Shown: positions 7,384-16,365 of the stretch, in pieces
How positions within the stretch are numbered: position 1 is the first letter of the stretch
Layout: each line of letters begins with the position of its first letter
Assembly: GCA_021731085.1 (NCBI GenBank)
Contig: JAKFYB010000002.1
Coordinates: 124,001-188,000, forward strand
Length of the DNA: 64,000 nucleotides
From: Dehalococcoidia bacterium
Lineage (GTDB): Bacteria; Chloroflexota; Dehalococcoidia; DSTF01; JACRBR01
Direction of reading: 5' to 3'
The notes under the pieces: model-generated
Database searches by the model: none
The model's input: only the letters and a program-made list of their open reading frames with translations
What the model was told of the DNA's origin: nothing
Position numbers and translations under genes: made by a program

Positions 7384-9795
7384 ATGACAGGGAAGTCGTC
7401 GCTTCGCGCCGCTCTGATCACGTCATCCGTCGTTGGCATGGCCCTGTTTGCCATCATCGTCGGAGCGGCGCTCGCGTTCCAAGCGAAAAACACGGAAGCA
7501 GGCGCTCCCCTACCGTGGGAGATGCACTTCGACTGCAATCCGGCGGTCGGAATCCAGACGTCCTGTACGTATCCTTCGGGCACGTTGACGGTCAACGTCG
7601 ATGCGATCGTCGTCAACGACTCGGCCCCTGCGACGCGCATCGGCGCAGGCGGATTCGATGCGGTGGTGAGTCAACTCGTGCTCGATCCGGTGATTCCGGG
7701 CTCGTGCGACCCATCGGGGTTTGACTGCAACCCGAACTTTGACCAAACAGCTATTACCGGCGCATTCGCGTGCAGTCCGCCAGCGCCCGCGCCCGACGTT
7801 AACACTGATCCGTCGATCGCGGATTCAAAGATTGGCTGCTTCAACGGCGCCGCCGATGGACCCATCATGGCGACAGGCAGCGCGTTGCGCTTCGCGACCG
7901 TCCACTACAACGTCGTGGCCGACGCAACGACGCCTATGACCGTCGTCGAAGGAAACCTCTACGACGAGTCGTTTACAGAACTCCTGTCATGCAATCCCAT
8001 CGTCACGGTGCCGGGAACCTGCTTCGACGCCATCATTACCATTGGAACGCCAACGGCGACTGCCACGGCAACAAACACGCCAGCGAATACACCAACGCCA
8101 ACGCCGACGCCAACGGACACGGCGACGCCAACGGCAACAAACACGCCGACGGAGACACCCACACCGACTGACACTCCCACGAGCACGCCGACGAACACGC
8201 CAACGGCCACCAACACACCCAGTGTTGCGGACTCCGATGGTGACGGCCTGCTGAACGCCCAGGAACTGCTTATCGGTACGGACCCAAACAACCCTGACAC
8301 GGATGGAGACGGGCTTTCGGATGGCGATGAAGTCAACATCCACGGGACCGATCCGCTGAACCCCGACACCGACGGCGACGGTCTTTCGGACAGTCAGGAA
8401 GTGCAGACAACGCTCACCAATCCGCTCAACCCCGATTCCGACGGCGACGGACTGAGTGACGGCGCTGAAGTCAACACGCATAACTCCAACCCCAACGACA
8501 GCGACTCTGACAACGATGGCCTTTCTGACTACGCCGAGGTGATCAACTTTCTCACGAATCCGAACGATGCAGACTCAGACAATGATGGTCTCGACGACTT
8601 CCAGGAGGTCATCACAGGGACGAACCCGAATGACGCTGACACAGACAACGACGGACTCTCAGACGGAGATGAAGTCCTTGTTCACGGCACGTCGCCCTTC
8701 CTTGCTGACACGGATGGCGACGGGCTGTCCGACCCCACGGAAATCAACGTCACCAACACCGACCCGACGGACGCGGACACAGATGGCGACAGCCTCAACG
8801 ACGGATCGGAAGTGAACACGCACAACACGGATCCAAACGACCCCGACTCGGACGGAGACACCCTCACGGATGGCGCTGAGGTGCTGACCTACACGAGTAA
8901 TCCGAACAACACGGACACGGACGGAGACACGCTGCCGGACGACTACGAAGTCACGAACTCATGCCTCAACATCATCGTCGCCGATGGTGCTGGTGATCCC
9001 GATGCGGATGCTGTAACGAGCGTCGGCGAGTTCGGCCAGGGCACACTGCCCTGCGATCCCGACACAGACGACGACGGCTTTAAGGACAAGCCTTCAGCTT
9101 CGCAGGCATACATCAATTCGAACGTTAACGAGGACAACTGCATCCTCATTGCCAACCCGGGGCAGCTGAACAACGATGGTGATCGCATCGACCTGCCGCC
9201 GGCGTTCGCGTTCGACGACCTGACGAACCCGAACTCGGACGCGACCGGTGACGAATGCAACCCTGACGACGACAACGACGGCCTTTCGGACGTATTGGAG
9301 ACGAGCGGGCCACCGTGTGCGAGCGCGACCGGTCCGACGAACCCGGCGCTGCTCGACACTGATCAGGATCGGACGCACGACGGGTTTGAGTGCCAGTTCA
9401 ACACTGACCCGACCAACCCTGCGAGCCGACCTCCGAACGTGATTCCACCGGATCCCGACAACGACGGACTGCCGACGCTGCTCGAGGCGATCCTCGGGAC
9501 GAACCCGAACGACCCTGACTCCGACAATGACGGATCTCGCGATGGCACCGAAGTGCGGTCATACAACAGCAACCCGAACGCGCTGGATTCTGACGCTGAT
9601 GGGTGCCGCGATGCGAAGGAAATCGCGAGCGTCAACTTTGACCGCGTGGTGAACGTCGCAGATCTCGGGTTGCTCGCAAGCAATTATGGTCCGTCGAGTA
9701 GTCCATCCTATGTTCTGGCATTCGACGTGAATAAGGACGGCTCGATCAATTCGGCCGATATGGGCTTCCTCGCCAGCCAGTTCGGTGTCTGCTAG
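7384..9795 (+). CDS. Secreted thrombospondin type 3 repeat protein with C-terminal dockerin-like domain
   Basis: Exported calcium-binding protein of 803 residues. Order: signal peptide (about 1-38, hydrophobic core [19 protein letters not shown]); a Cys-containing beta-rich domain (about 40-220) I cannot name with certainty but which resembles cohesin-like modules; a T/P-rich linker (about 222-281); about ten or eleven 22-23-residue DxDxDGxxD repeats (about 283-525); further scattered DxDNDG units; and a final dockerin-like segment (about 745-803) with paired DxNxDGxxNxxD calcium loops ([12 protein letters not shown]). The ATG at 7384 follows GGAGG (7373-7377) and opens the signal peptide directly. 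Possible roles are surface layer, adhesion or scaffold. Its position behind a c-di-GMP riboswitch fits a surface or biofilm function. The exact ligand is unknown. Confidence 0.85.
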   Translation: MTGKSSLRAALITSSVVGMALFAIIVGAALAFQAKNTEAGAPLPWEMHFDCNPAVGIQTSCTYPSGTLTVNVDAIVVNDSAPATRIGAGGFDAVVSQLVLDPVIPGSCDPSGFDCNPNFDQTAITGAFACSPPAPAPDVNTDPSIADSKIGCFNGAADGPIMATGSALRFATVHYNVVADATTPMTVVEGNLYDESFTELLSCNPIVTVPGTCFDAIITIGTPTATATATNTPANTPTPTPTPTDTATPTATNTPTETPTPTDTPTSTPTNTPTATNTPSVADSDGDGLLNAQELLIGTDPNNPDTDGDGLSDGDEVNIHGTDPLNPDTDGDGLSDSQEVQTTLTNPLNPDSDGDGLSDGAEVNTHNSNPNDSDSDNDGLSDYAEVINFLTNPNDADSDNDGLDDFQEVITGTNPNDADTDNDGLSDGDEVLVHGTSPFLADTDGDGLSDPTEINVTNTDPTDADTDGDSLNDGSEVNTHNTDPNDPDSDGDTLTDGAEVLTYTSNPNNTDTDGDTLPDDYEVTNSCLNIIVADGAGDPDADAVTSVGEFGQGTLPCDPDTDDDGFKDKPSASQAYINSNVNEDNCILIANPGQLNNDGDRIDLPPAFAFDDLTNPNSDATGDECNPDDDNDGLSDVLETSGPPCASATGPTNPALLDTDQDRTHDGFECQFNTDPTNPASRPPNVIPPDPDNDGLPTLLEAILGTNPNDPDSDNDGSRDGTEVRSYNSNPNALDSDADGCRDAKEIASVNFDRVVNVADLGLLASNYGPSSSPSYVLAFDVNKDGSINSADMGFLASQFGVC
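8230..8958 (+). repeat. Tandem 66-69-bp repeats encoding calcium-binding TSP3 units
   Basis: About eleven degenerate copies encode a 22-23-residue unit of the form D[TS]D[GN]DGLSDxxEVxxxxTxPxxx. The copies differ at many third positions, so the array is old and maintained by protein selection. The preceding 8047-8218 is low-complexity ACG/CCA coding sequence for the Thr/Pro linker. Confidence 0.9.
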
Positions 9796-9817
9796 CGGAC
9801 TACACGCGCACCTAGGC

Positions 9818-9851
9818 AAGAAGGGGGAGGCCACATGGCCTCCCCCTTCTT
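9818..9851. terminator. Bidirectional intrinsic terminator between convergent genes
   Basis: A perfect 15-bp stem pairs 9818-9832 with 9837-9851 around an ACAT loop. It has a purine-rich left arm (AAGAAGGGGGAGGCC) and a pyrimidine-rich right arm, so it can serve the repeat-protein gene from the left and the ABC exporter operon from the right. The T content sits in the arm (CTTCTTC) rather than in a clean tail. Confidence 0.8.
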
Positions 9852-9871
9852 CGTTGTCCTCATCTAACCGC

Positions 9872-11701
9872 TTACCCAGGCGCCAGTTCTCCGGAAGCGG
9901 GTGCCACGACCTCAGCCGGAACATCCCGCTGTTGGAGCAGCCAGAGCTTGAAGTAGCGTCCTCGCAGCGCGAGTAGCTCGTCGTGGGTTCCCTGTTCAAC
10001 GATCTCGCCGTGGTTCAGGACGATAATCCGGTCACAGCCGCGCACCGTCGCCAGTCGGTGAGCGATGATAATGCTCGTCCGCTTGGCCGTCAGTCGTTCG
10101 AGGCTGTCCTGGATGAGCGCTTCCGTCTCCGAGTCGATGTTCGCTGTTGCTTCATCGAGCACGAGCATAACCTCCGGGTCGAAGGCGACCGACCGTGCGA
10201 AAGCCAGCAGCTGCTTCTGGCCTGTGCTCAGGTTTGCGCCGCGCTCGACGAGCTTGTGCTGGTAGCCATCAGGCAGTTGATTGATGAAGCGGTCAGCGCC
10301 CACCAGCCTCGCGGCCTGCCGGACCTGTTCCGTCGTGATCGACTCATCGCGTAGCCGGATGTTCTCTTCGATGGTGCCGGTGAAGATGAACGGATCCTGG
10401 AGCACGAGGCCGATGTGACGGCGGACCTGGTGCTGCTTTGCCGTCGCGATGTTCACACCATCGAGCCGGATGGCGCCTTCCTGAATATCGTAGAAGCGCA
10501 GCAACAAATTGATCAGGCTCGTCTTGCCCGCGCCGGTTGCGCCGACGAAGGCGACGCGCTCACCCGGAGCGATGCGGAAGCTCACGCCCTTGAGTACCCA
10601 CGTTCCAGGCGTGTAGGCGAAGCGCACGTTCTCAAAGTCAACTTGGCCGGCGATCTTCTCGGGCAGATCAACCGCCTCGGCGCTGTCTTTGACTCCTTCT
10701 GGCTCGTCAAGCAGCGTGAAAATGCGTTCGAGAGCTGCCATCGCCGACTGGAGGATGTTGAACCTGTCCGCGATCTCCCGCACGGGGTTGTAGTACATAC
10801 CGACGAGCGTCAGGAACGCGACGAACTGGCCGATGGTGAGTTCCGTGTCGAGCACGAACTGGCCACCGACGACGATGATGACGCCGGTCGTGATTGCGCT
10901 CACCATGGCGACGACAGGCTCGAACGCCGCGAACTGGTGGACGACGGACATGTTCGCCGCTTGCAGCGCGCCGCTATTCTCATCGAACTCCACGAGGTCA
11001 GTCTTCTGGCGGCCGAACATCTGGATCAGCAGCATGCCGCTGATGTGTTCGGCGGCGAAGGCGTTCATGCGTGCCGTGTGCAGGCGCTGACGTCGGAACG
11101 CGTTGCGCATTGCTATCGCGAACCATCGCATCAAGAACGCCAGCACTGGCATCATCGCCAACGTAATGAGCGCGAGCTTCCAGTCGATCACGAACAACAA
11201 GATCGCGACGCCTACGATCATGCACACGTCCCTTAAGATCGTGAGGGCGCCGGCCGTCAGAAGCTGGTCAAGCGCAACGATGTCGTTCGTGAGGCGCGTG
11301 ACAAGGCGTCCAACGGGATTGGCGTCGTAAAAGGAGATCGACATCCGTTGCAGGTGGCGAAACAACTCCAGCCGCATGTCGTTCATGACGCGTTGCGACA
11401 CTTGAACGAGCAGCAGCGACTCGGCGTATGTGAAGACGAACAGCAGCACGAGCACGACAAGATAGAGGGCCGAAATCCACCACATGTCGTCGGTCGTGCC
11501 GTTCGCGACATCACGGTCGATCGCTTGTTGCACGAGTAACGGCTGGACGAGCGTAAGGGCCGTCACGAGCACAAGCAGCAGGATGGCGAGCGCCATGCGC
11601 CAGCTGTAGGGCCTGATGTACTGAAGCAACCGCCCGACGAGTTCTGAGTCATACGCCTTACCTATGACGTCGTCCTCTTCGTTGTAGCCGATGGAGGTCA
11701 T
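9872..11701 (-). CDS. ABC exporter, TMD-NBD half-transporter (consensus-catalytic subunit of a heterodimer)
   Basis: Inner-membrane half-transporter of 609 residues: six membrane helices (about 35-320) then an ATPase domain. The ATPase has Walker A GATGAGKTS, the signature NLSTGQKQLL (Gly to Thr in LSGGQ), Walker B VLDEATANID with the catalytic Glu, and an H-loop His (IIAHRLATV). The upstream gene encodes a second half-transporter with Asp in place of the Walker B Glu. Together they look like the TM287/288 or BmrCD type of heterodimeric exporter, in which one of the two ATP sites is degenerate. The substrate may be a drug, lipid or peptide. The ATG overlaps the stop of the upstream gene by 4 bases. 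Confidence 0.92.
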   Translation of the reverse strand: MTSIGYNEEDDVIGKAYDSELVGRLLQYIRPYSWRMALAILLLVLVTALTLVQPLLVQQAIDRDVANGTTDDMWWISALYLVVLVLLFVFTYAESLLLVQVSQRVMNDMRLELFRHLQRMSISFYDANPVGRLVTRLTNDIVALDQLLTAGALTILRDVCMIVGVAILLFVIDWKLALITLAMMPVLAFLMRWFAIAMRNAFRRQRLHTARMNAFAAEHISGMLLIQMFGRQKTDLVEFDENSGALQAANMSVVHQFAAFEPVVAMVSAITTGVIIVVGGQFVLDTELTIGQFVAFLTLVGMYYNPVREIADRFNILQSAMAALERIFTLLDEPEGVKDSAEAVDLPEKIAGQVDFENVRFAYTPGTWVLKGVSFRIAPGERVAFVGATGAGKTSLINLLLRFYDIQEGAIRLDGVNIATAKQHQVRRHIGLVLQDPFIFTGTIEENIRLRDESITTEQVRQAARLVGADRFINQLPDGYQHKLVERGANLSTGQKQLLAFARSVAFDPEVMLVLDEATANIDSETEALIQDSLERLTAKRTSIIIAHRLATVRGCDRIIVLNHGEIVEQGTHDELLALRGRYFKLWLLQQRDVPAEVVAPASGELAPG

Positions 11702-13455
11702 GCGGAATCACCTCCCGCAACCACGTCCGCCTCCAACTGCTGTTCGAGACGCTGCCGGCGGTCGATCTGCGCGTAGGCGCCGTCCAGCGCGACCAGTTCG
11801 TCGTGCGTGCCTCGCTCAACGATCCGGCCCTCTTCGAGGACGATGATCTGGTCGGCCCACTGCACCGCTGACACGCGATGGGCGATGATCACGGCCGTCC
11901 TACCGGCGATGTACTCGCGGAGGCCGCTCAGGATTCGCTCCTCTGTGTACGCATCGACGTGCGAGAGAGCGTCGTCGAGCACGAGAATCTGGGCCTCGCG
12001 TGCCAGGGCACGGGCGATCGCCGTACGCTGCTTCTGTCCGCCAGAGAGCGAGACGCCGCGCTCACCGACGACAGTCTGCATGCCACGAGGTAGCTGTTCG
12101 AGGTCGTTCACGAGCTGCGACACCTGCACAGCCTGTTGGATCTGTGCGGGATCGGCGCCGCCGCCCCAGGCGATGTTTTCTTCGAGCGTGGCGGAGAAGA
12201 GGAACGACTCTTGCGGGACGAACGAGATGGACGCGTGCAACTGTCCAAGTGGGATCTCGCGTAGATCCGTGCCGTCAAGCGTGACACGCCCTTCCTTAAC
12301 GTCGTACACGCGGGCGATGAGGTTGACCAATGACGTCTTGCCGGAGCCGGTGGCGCCAACGATGGCCATCGTGGTGCCGGCTGGGACGGCAAGGTTGATG
12401 TCGTACAGGACGGGCCGGTTGAAGTATCCGAAGCTCACATTCTCAAAAGCAATATTGCCCACGACGTTTGTGATCGGTGATACATCGCCTTCGTCCGCGA
12501 CTGCCGGCTTACGTGAGAGCACCTCCTCGACCCGCACCATCGAGGCCGCGGATTGCTGGTACATGTTGAACGTCCAGCCGAGGCTGATCATGGGAAACGT
12601 GAGCAGCACGATGTACGCGTTGAACTGGACAAACTGACCGAGCGTGATGGCACCGGACTCCACCCGCAATGCGCCAACATAGAGCACCACGAGGGTGCTA
12701 AGCCCGATGAGGACCGTGAGCATCGGCCAGATTGCGGTGCTGAGGCGCGCCCATGACACGTTGGCCTGCTCGAATCTGTGCAGCTCCTCTTGGAATGCCT
12801 TCGCTTCGTTGTCTTCCTGGACATAGGCCTTGATGACTCGTGCCCCGGAGAAATTTTCCGTAACAAACGTTGCAAGATTTCCGAACTGGGTCTGAACGAT
12901 GTGGTAGCGCTTTTCAATGACCCGACCCTCGTAGATGAAGAGGAGTGAGATGAGAAGGAGCGGTACGGACGCGAGCAGCGCGAGTTGGACATCGATTGTG
13001 AGCATGATCACAAGCCCGGCCACGAAGAGCAGGATCGAACGGAACAGGTCCATCAGGCCGGGGCCGAGGAACTCGCGCACGGTGGTCACATCGTTTGATA
13101 CACGCGCCAAGAGGTCGCCCGTCTGATTCTCGTGGAAGAATTTTTGGTCGAGGCGCTGCAGATGTGCATACACGTCGTTGCGGAGTTCGTATTCAATGCA
13201 CCGGGACGAGCCGCTGACGAAGATGCGGGTTATGTAGCGGAACCCGCTGTCGAGGGCCTGGATGCCAATGGTGAGGCCAGCAAAGAACAGCAGCTTCTCC
13301 GTCGAGACGCCTTCCCGAAGACTGTCGACCGCCCGGCCGAGCACGAAGGGCGCCATGATGCTGGCCGCGGACGCCAGAGCGAGGGCCAAGAGTCCGAGCG
13401 ACATGCGGACGCGATACCGGTAGACGTACGGCCAAAGCCGCGCGGTGAAAACCAC
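11698..13455 (-). CDS. ABC exporter, TMD-NBD half-transporter (degenerate-site subunit)
   Basis: First gene of the exporter pair, 585 residues from the chosen GTG at 13455. This start follows AAAGG by about 8 bases and leaves about 18 residues before TM1, as usual for the family. The frame stays open to a GTG at 13572, giving 624 residues, but the extra part does not look like an exporter N-terminus. The ATPase domain has Walker A GATGSGKTS, the intact signature SLSGGQKQRTAIAR and Walker B LVLDDALSHVD. The second Asp of LVLDD replaces the catalytic Glu. That predicts slow or no hydrolysis at this subunit's own Walker site, as in known heterodimeric exporters. The substrate is unknown. Confidence 0.9.
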   Translation of the reverse strand: MVFTARLWPYVYRYRVRMSLGLLALALASAASIMAPFVLGRAVDSLREGVSTEKLLFFAGLTIGIQALDSGFRYITRIFVSGSSRCIEYELRNDVYAHLQRLDQKFFHENQTGDLLARVSNDVTTVREFLGPGLMDLFRSILLFVAGLVIMLTIDVQLALLASVPLLLISLLFIYEGRVIEKRYHIVQTQFGNLATFVTENFSGARVIKAYVQEDNEAKAFQEELHRFEQANVSWARLSTAIWPMLTVLIGLSTLVVLYVGALRVESGAITLGQFVQFNAYIVLLTFPMISLGWTFNMYQQSAASMVRVEEVLSRKPAVADEGDVSPITNVVGNIAFENVSFGYFNRPVLYDINLAVPAGTTMAIVGATGSGKTSLVNLIARVYDVKEGRVTLDGTDLREIPLGQLHASISFVPQESFLFSATLEENIAWGGGADPAQIQQAVQVSQLVNDLEQLPRGMQTVVGERGVSLSGGQKQRTAIARALAREAQILVLDDALSHVDAYTEERILSGLREYIAGRTAVIIAHRVSAVQWADQIIVLEEGRIVERGTHDELVALDGAYAQIDRRQRLEQQLEADVVAGGDSA

Positions 13456-13579
13456 GGAGGATGCCTTTGACAAAAGTGGGACAGACGTGAAGTTTAGATG
13501 ACACGTAACGCGCCCGGTAGAGTACAATCTGGGCACGAAGACGCGAAGCAGGAATCGTGAGCATGACTTCACCTATCCC

Positions 13580-13608
13580 TTGACACAGACTCAGGTTTGG
13601 GGGATTGT
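13580..13608 (+). promoter_or_regulatory. Possible promoter of the peptide-transport operon
   Basis: A perfect -35 TTGACA (13580-13585) is followed after 17 bp by a weak -10 GATTGT (13603-13608). It lies 56 bases before the ATG at 13664 and points towards it. It overlaps the 5' end of the longer alternative reading of the divergent exporter gene, a further argument against that longer start. Confidence 0.5.
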
Positions 13609-13663
13609 AGGCCACATTCACGAGGTTGAGGGAGTGGGTTCTCACTGAAGGGAGACTTGAGAC

Positions 13664-15391
13664 ATGGCTGGTAGCTTCTGGAATAAGTACACAACGCAGC
13701 GCCTCTCGCGGCGCCGGATGTTGCAGAGCACGGGTGTCGCAGGCGCGGCAGCTGGCGCGGTGCTGTTGGTTGGATGTGGTGGCGGGGACGACGATCCGGA
13801 GGGCACGCCTGGCACGGGAACGACGCCGAGCGCGACGGGCGAAGCAGGAACGCCGGTAGTCGGTGGGCGCTACTCCGTTGCCAGCACGGCAGACTTTGAC
13901 ACGTTCGACCCGTACATCGGCATTGCAGCTTCTGTGGGTTACTTCCCTCGTCTCTACAACACCCTCGTGAACTTCTCGTCGCTCGACTCTAGTTTCCGGT
14001 TCGACGACCTGTCGACAGGATACGAGCAGCCGGACGACAGCACGTACGTCTTTGCGATTCGCCCTGGCGTGAAGGTCGGCCCGAATGCACTCGGCGTTCC
14101 GGAGCGCGACCTCGTCGCTTCCGACATCGTGACCAGCTACGACCGGATCAAGAGCCTCCCCCAGTCGAATGCATTCGCCTTCATTGGCACGTGGGTGACG
14201 TCGCAAGAAGCATCAGCGGATGACATGACCTACACGATGGGCATGAAGGGACCGTACGGCTACTTCCGGCCGCGCATCGGCAGCGCGATCAGCACCATCG
14301 TCCCGAAGGAAGCGCTGACGGATGAGAACATCGGGAAGCTCCGGCAGAACGCAGCGGGCGCCGGCGCATTCATCCTTGACTCGTACACGGAGGGTCAGGG
14401 CGCGTCGATAAGCCGCAACCCGAACTACTACCGCAAGGACGAGGCCAACGGCGGCGCGGCGATACCGTACATCGACGGATTCGACGTGAAGATCATCACA
14501 GACCGCAGCGCGATGAGCACAGCGTTCAGCGCGAGCCCACCACAGTTGGATGTCTACACGGCCGCGGATGTCAACGAGGCACTCTCACTGAACTCCGACG
14601 GCAAGTACACGGAGCGCAAGGACCCCGTGAACACGTTCGTCGCGTTCACGATGAACCCGGACAAGGACCCCTGGAAGGACGACCGCATCCGCCAGGCGGC
14701 GATGCACGCGATCAACCGCGAGCAGATCATTGAACTCGTCTACAGCGGCGAAGCGAAGGCCAACGGACTTGTGCACTGGCCGCTCGGCGACATCGGCCTC
14801 CCGGACGACGAGCGCGACGAGCTGCAGAAGTACGATCCGGCGAAGTCGAAGGAGTTGATTAAGGCGGCCACCGGCGAGGACACGATTGACATCACCGTCA
14901 TCTTCCCGGCTGAGTCCGCGATTGAAGAGCACAACCTGATTCTCCCAATCTGGCTCGAGCAGATGGCTGCTGCCGGATTCAATGTGAAGCAGGAGCCGCA
15001 GGACTTCGCAGCGTGGCTCGACAACTACACGAACCTCAACTATGACGCGAGTCTTGCGCTGAACCAGGTGTATGAGACGGCTGAGTTCAACATGGACTTC
15101 CAGCACTCGAAGGGGCCCGCGGGAAACAATATCTACGCGAAGGGTGTGGGCGCGCTGTACCCGGACATCGATGCGGAAATCGACCGAGTCAAGACGCTGA
15201 CGGACCCGGAAGAGTTCAAGACGGCTATGCACGAGTTGCAGCGGCGCCTGTACGAAGTAGGGCCGACGTTCCTGCCGCTTGTGAGCCCGTACTCGTTCAC
15301 GCTGTACCAGCCGTACGTCAAGGCGATTCCGGAAGGCATCGGCGCGAGCGGTCTCTGGGTCAACACATGGTACCTGGACGGTAAGTCCTAG
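13664..15391 (+). CDS. ABC transporter substrate-binding lipoprotein, family 5 (peptide/nickel type)
   Basis: Extracytoplasmic solute-binding protein of 575 residues for a Dpp/Opp-type importer. The N-terminus has a Tat-like motif SRRRML (residues 15-20), a hydrophobic stretch and a lipobox LVGC with the lipidated Cys at 38, followed by a Gly/Asp/Thr-rich linker. The rest matches SBP family 5: an early VASTADFDTFDPY strand and the typical DDRIRQAAMHAINREQII segment near residue 340. GGGAG about 10 bases upstream supports the start. It is followed 15 bases later by the two permease genes. Substrate could be peptides, nickel or another oligomer. Confidence 0.9.
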   Translation: MAGSFWNKYTTQRLSRRRMLQSTGVAGAAAGAVLLVGCGGGDDDPEGTPGTGTTPSATGEAGTPVVGGRYSVASTADFDTFDPYIGIAASVGYFPRLYNTLVNFSSLDSSFRFDDLSTGYEQPDDSTYVFAIRPGVKVGPNALGVPERDLVASDIVTSYDRIKSLPQSNAFAFIGTWVTSQEASADDMTYTMGMKGPYGYFRPRIGSAISTIVPKEALTDENIGKLRQNAAGAGAFILDSYTEGQGASISRNPNYYRKDEANGGAAIPYIDGFDVKIITDRSAMSTAFSASPPQLDVYTAADVNEALSLNSDGKYTERKDPVNTFVAFTMNPDKDPWKDDRIRQAAMHAINREQIIELVYSGEAKANGLVHWPLGDIGLPDDERDELQKYDPAKSKELIKAATGEDTIDITVIFPAESAIEEHNLILPIWLEQMAAAGFNVKQEPQDFAAWLDNYTNLNYDASLALNQVYETAEFNMDFQHSKGPAGNNIYAKGVGALYPDIDAEIDRVKTLTDPEEFKTAMHELQRRLYEVGPTFLPLVSPYSFTLYQPYVKAIPEGIGASGLWVNTWYLDGKS

Positions 15392-15406
15392 CACGGAAGA
15401 GCGCAC

Positions 15407-16354
15407 ATGCAGACGTTCATCATCCGCAGGTTGTTGATCGGTGTGCTGATCATCTTCGTGCTGTCTGTCGCAGTGTTCTATTTGTTGCGCATCGTGCCTG
15501 GGGATCCCGCTGTACGAAGATGCGGGCTCCAGTGCACGGAGGCGCAGATTGCGGCCATCCGTGAGGAGATGGGTCTCAATGACTCATATCCGCAACAGTA
15601 CTGGGATTGGCTGAGCGGCGTGCTGACGGGGGATCTCGGAACATCTCAAGTCAATGATCGACCCGTATCCGAGTCGATTAGAAACCGGCTGCCGGTGACG
15701 CTCGAGTTGATGGTGCTGACGATGATCATGACGATCTTCGTGGGCATACCGTTCGGGATCATCTCCGCCGTCTGGAAGAACTCTCCAGTAGATCTCTCTG
15801 TGCGATTCACGGCGATCCTCGGCCTTGCCGTACCCGCTTTCTGGGTCGCGACGATGGTTCTGATCATCCCAGTCGAGTTGTGGGGGTACGCGCCGCCGAT
15901 CGGTGAATACATCCCCTTCCGGGAGGATCCCCTCCGCAACATGCAGCAGTTTCTTCCGGCCGCCGCGGTACTGGCATTAGGTTCAGCGGCCGGCGTCATG
16001 CGGCTCACGAGGTCGTCGCTGCTTGAAACGATGCGGCAGGACTACATGCGCACCGCGCGCGCCAAAGGCCTCAAGGAGCGAAGTGTTGTGTTTGGGCACG
16101 GGCTCAAGAACTCACTCATTCCGGTGGTCACTGTCCTTGGCCTCCAGGTTTCCGGCTTGCTTGGCGGCGCGCTTATCATCGAACAGATCTTCACATTGCC
16201 CGGACTTGGCGACTACACGTTTCGGGCGCTCTTTGCGAAGGACTTCGAGGTCGTACAGACGATGACGCTGTATGCGGGCGTCACCGTCGTGCTCCTGAAC
16301 CTCGCCGTGGACGTTAGCTATGCGTGGCTCGACCCTCGCATTCGTTACTCATAG
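15407..16354 (+). CDS. ABC transporter permease, DppB/OppB family
   Basis: First inner-membrane permease of the importer, 315 residues with six predicted helices. The N-terminus IIRRLLIGVLIIFVLSVAVF is a typical DppB opening, followed by LRIVPGDPA. The ATPase-contact (EAA) loop is visible as METMRQDYMRTARAKGLKE-like sequence near residues 205-225, and the family ending AVDVSYAWLDPRIRYS is present. It sits between the binding protein and the second permease, and pairs with the latter as a heterodimer. Confidence 0.93.
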   Translation: MQTFIIRRLLIGVLIIFVLSVAVFYLLRIVPGDPAVRRCGLQCTEAQIAAIREEMGLNDSYPQQYWDWLSGVLTGDLGTSQVNDRPVSESIRNRLPVTLELMVLTMIMTIFVGIPFGIISAVWKNSPVDLSVRFTAILGLAVPAFWVATMVLIIPVELWGYAPPIGEYIPFREDPLRNMQQFLPAAAVLALGSAAGVMRLTRSSLLETMRQDYMRTARAKGLKERSVVFGHGLKNSLIPVVTVLGLQVSGLLGGALIIEQIFTLPGLGDYTFRALFAKDFEVVQTMTLYAGVTVVLLNLAVDVSYAWLDPRIRYS

Positions 16355-16365
16355 GGGAACCCACG

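Noticed and set aside
8047-8218. Short ACG/CCA-rich repeats as a CRISPR array or minisatellite
   Set aside because: They stay in frame, encode a Thr/Pro linker, and have no spacer-repeat regularity.
9872-13455. The ABC half-transporters as the missing ATPases of the peptide importer
   Set aside because: Both have their own fused membrane domains, exporter-type architecture and the opposite strand orientation.
11698-13572. Longer form of the second ABC half-transporter starting at GTG 13572
   Set aside because: The extra 39 residues are not exporter-like, the ribosome-binding site is poor, and the segment overlaps the -35 region of the divergent peptide-transport promoter.
13193-14206. 337-codon minus-strand frame across the exporter start and the binding-protein gene
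   Set aside because: It is antisense to a clear lipoprotein gene; its sequence is Arg/Val/His-rich shadow coding typical of GC-rich DNA.
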